Below are positions 63,991 to 64,000 of a stretch of DNA of 64,000 nucleotides, one piece after another. A program made the translations under genes and the position numbers. Each line of letters opens with the position of its first letter. The stretch's first letter is position 1. The notes under the pieces were generated by a model. That model ran no database searches, was not told the DNA's origin, and was given only the letters and a program-made list of their open reading frames with translations. Origin of the DNA: Acanthochromis polyacanthus (lineage: Eukaryota; Chordata; Actinopteri; Pomacentridae); the NCBI RefSeq assembly GCF_021347895.1, contig NC_067120.1, positions 11,579,361 through 11,643,360 of the forward strand, given 5' to 3'.

Positions 63991-64000
63991 GATCTCTGTC

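Larger units (their letters stand above)
49113..64000. other. Non-coding desert, segment 6
   Basis: No supportable gene apart from the repeats listed. It contains the (TG)n at 51666-51742, a G-rich stretch at 54047-54100, a T16 run at 58939-58954, a three-copy 10-bp palindromic array at 61681-61709, and enhancer-like stretches at 52820-53070 and 63700-63990. If synteny with human 15q22 holds, the next genes beyond this edge would be bnip2 and gtf2a2; neither is reached. Confidence 0.5.

Overview
This is a vertebrate nuclear window, almost certainly from a teleost fish. Genes are split by short GT-AG introns, coding density is low, and dinucleotide and homopolymer tracts are common. Fish-type repeat debris is present: 3' tails of a LINE-like repeat ending in 'ctttattnatccc..gggaaattc', and a repeat ending in ATGGATGG. 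There are no bacterial operons, CRISPR arrays, rRNA or tRNA genes that I can support. I cannot name the species.

Three genes are recognisable. (1) At 165-2043 (+) are the last four coding exons of ice2 (narg2, little elongation complex subunit 2); the rest lies off the left edge. (2) At about 2540-7630 (+) is a complete annexin A2 gene (anxa2) with 12 coding exons and one 5' non-coding exon, encoding 336 aa. (3) At 38847-39787 (-) is a single-exon forkhead gene, foxb1, broken here by a one-base deletion. The order and orientation ice2 > anxa2 > < foxb1 is the one I recall for human chromosome 15q22 (ICE2, ANXA2, FOXB1). This supports the ortholog calls and indicates an ancient syntenic block.

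Around foxb1 lie two non-coding deserts, about 7.6-38.8 kb and 40-64 kb. Neither shows a convincing exon. They hold AT-rich stretches dense in homeodomain-type TAAT cores and octamer-like motifs, as expected for long-range enhancers of a developmental transcription factor, but conservation cannot be tested here. A strong CTCF-like motif sits about 80 bp past the anxa2 poly(A) signal, where the housekeeping-type pair meets the foxb1 desert.

Repeats include a 552-bp foldback MITE with arms of about 190 nt flanked by TTAA (48557-49108), a (TG)38 tract, a 24-base G run, a degenerate AT-rich minisatellite, and smaller tracts. The points most worth checking are the foxb1 frameshift, the GC-AG intron in anxa2, the MITE, a cluster of a CpG-containing 8-mer 1.6-2 kb upstream of foxb1, and an exact 23-bp repeat shared by two anxa2 introns. 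I saw no clear sign of an undescribed multi-gene system.
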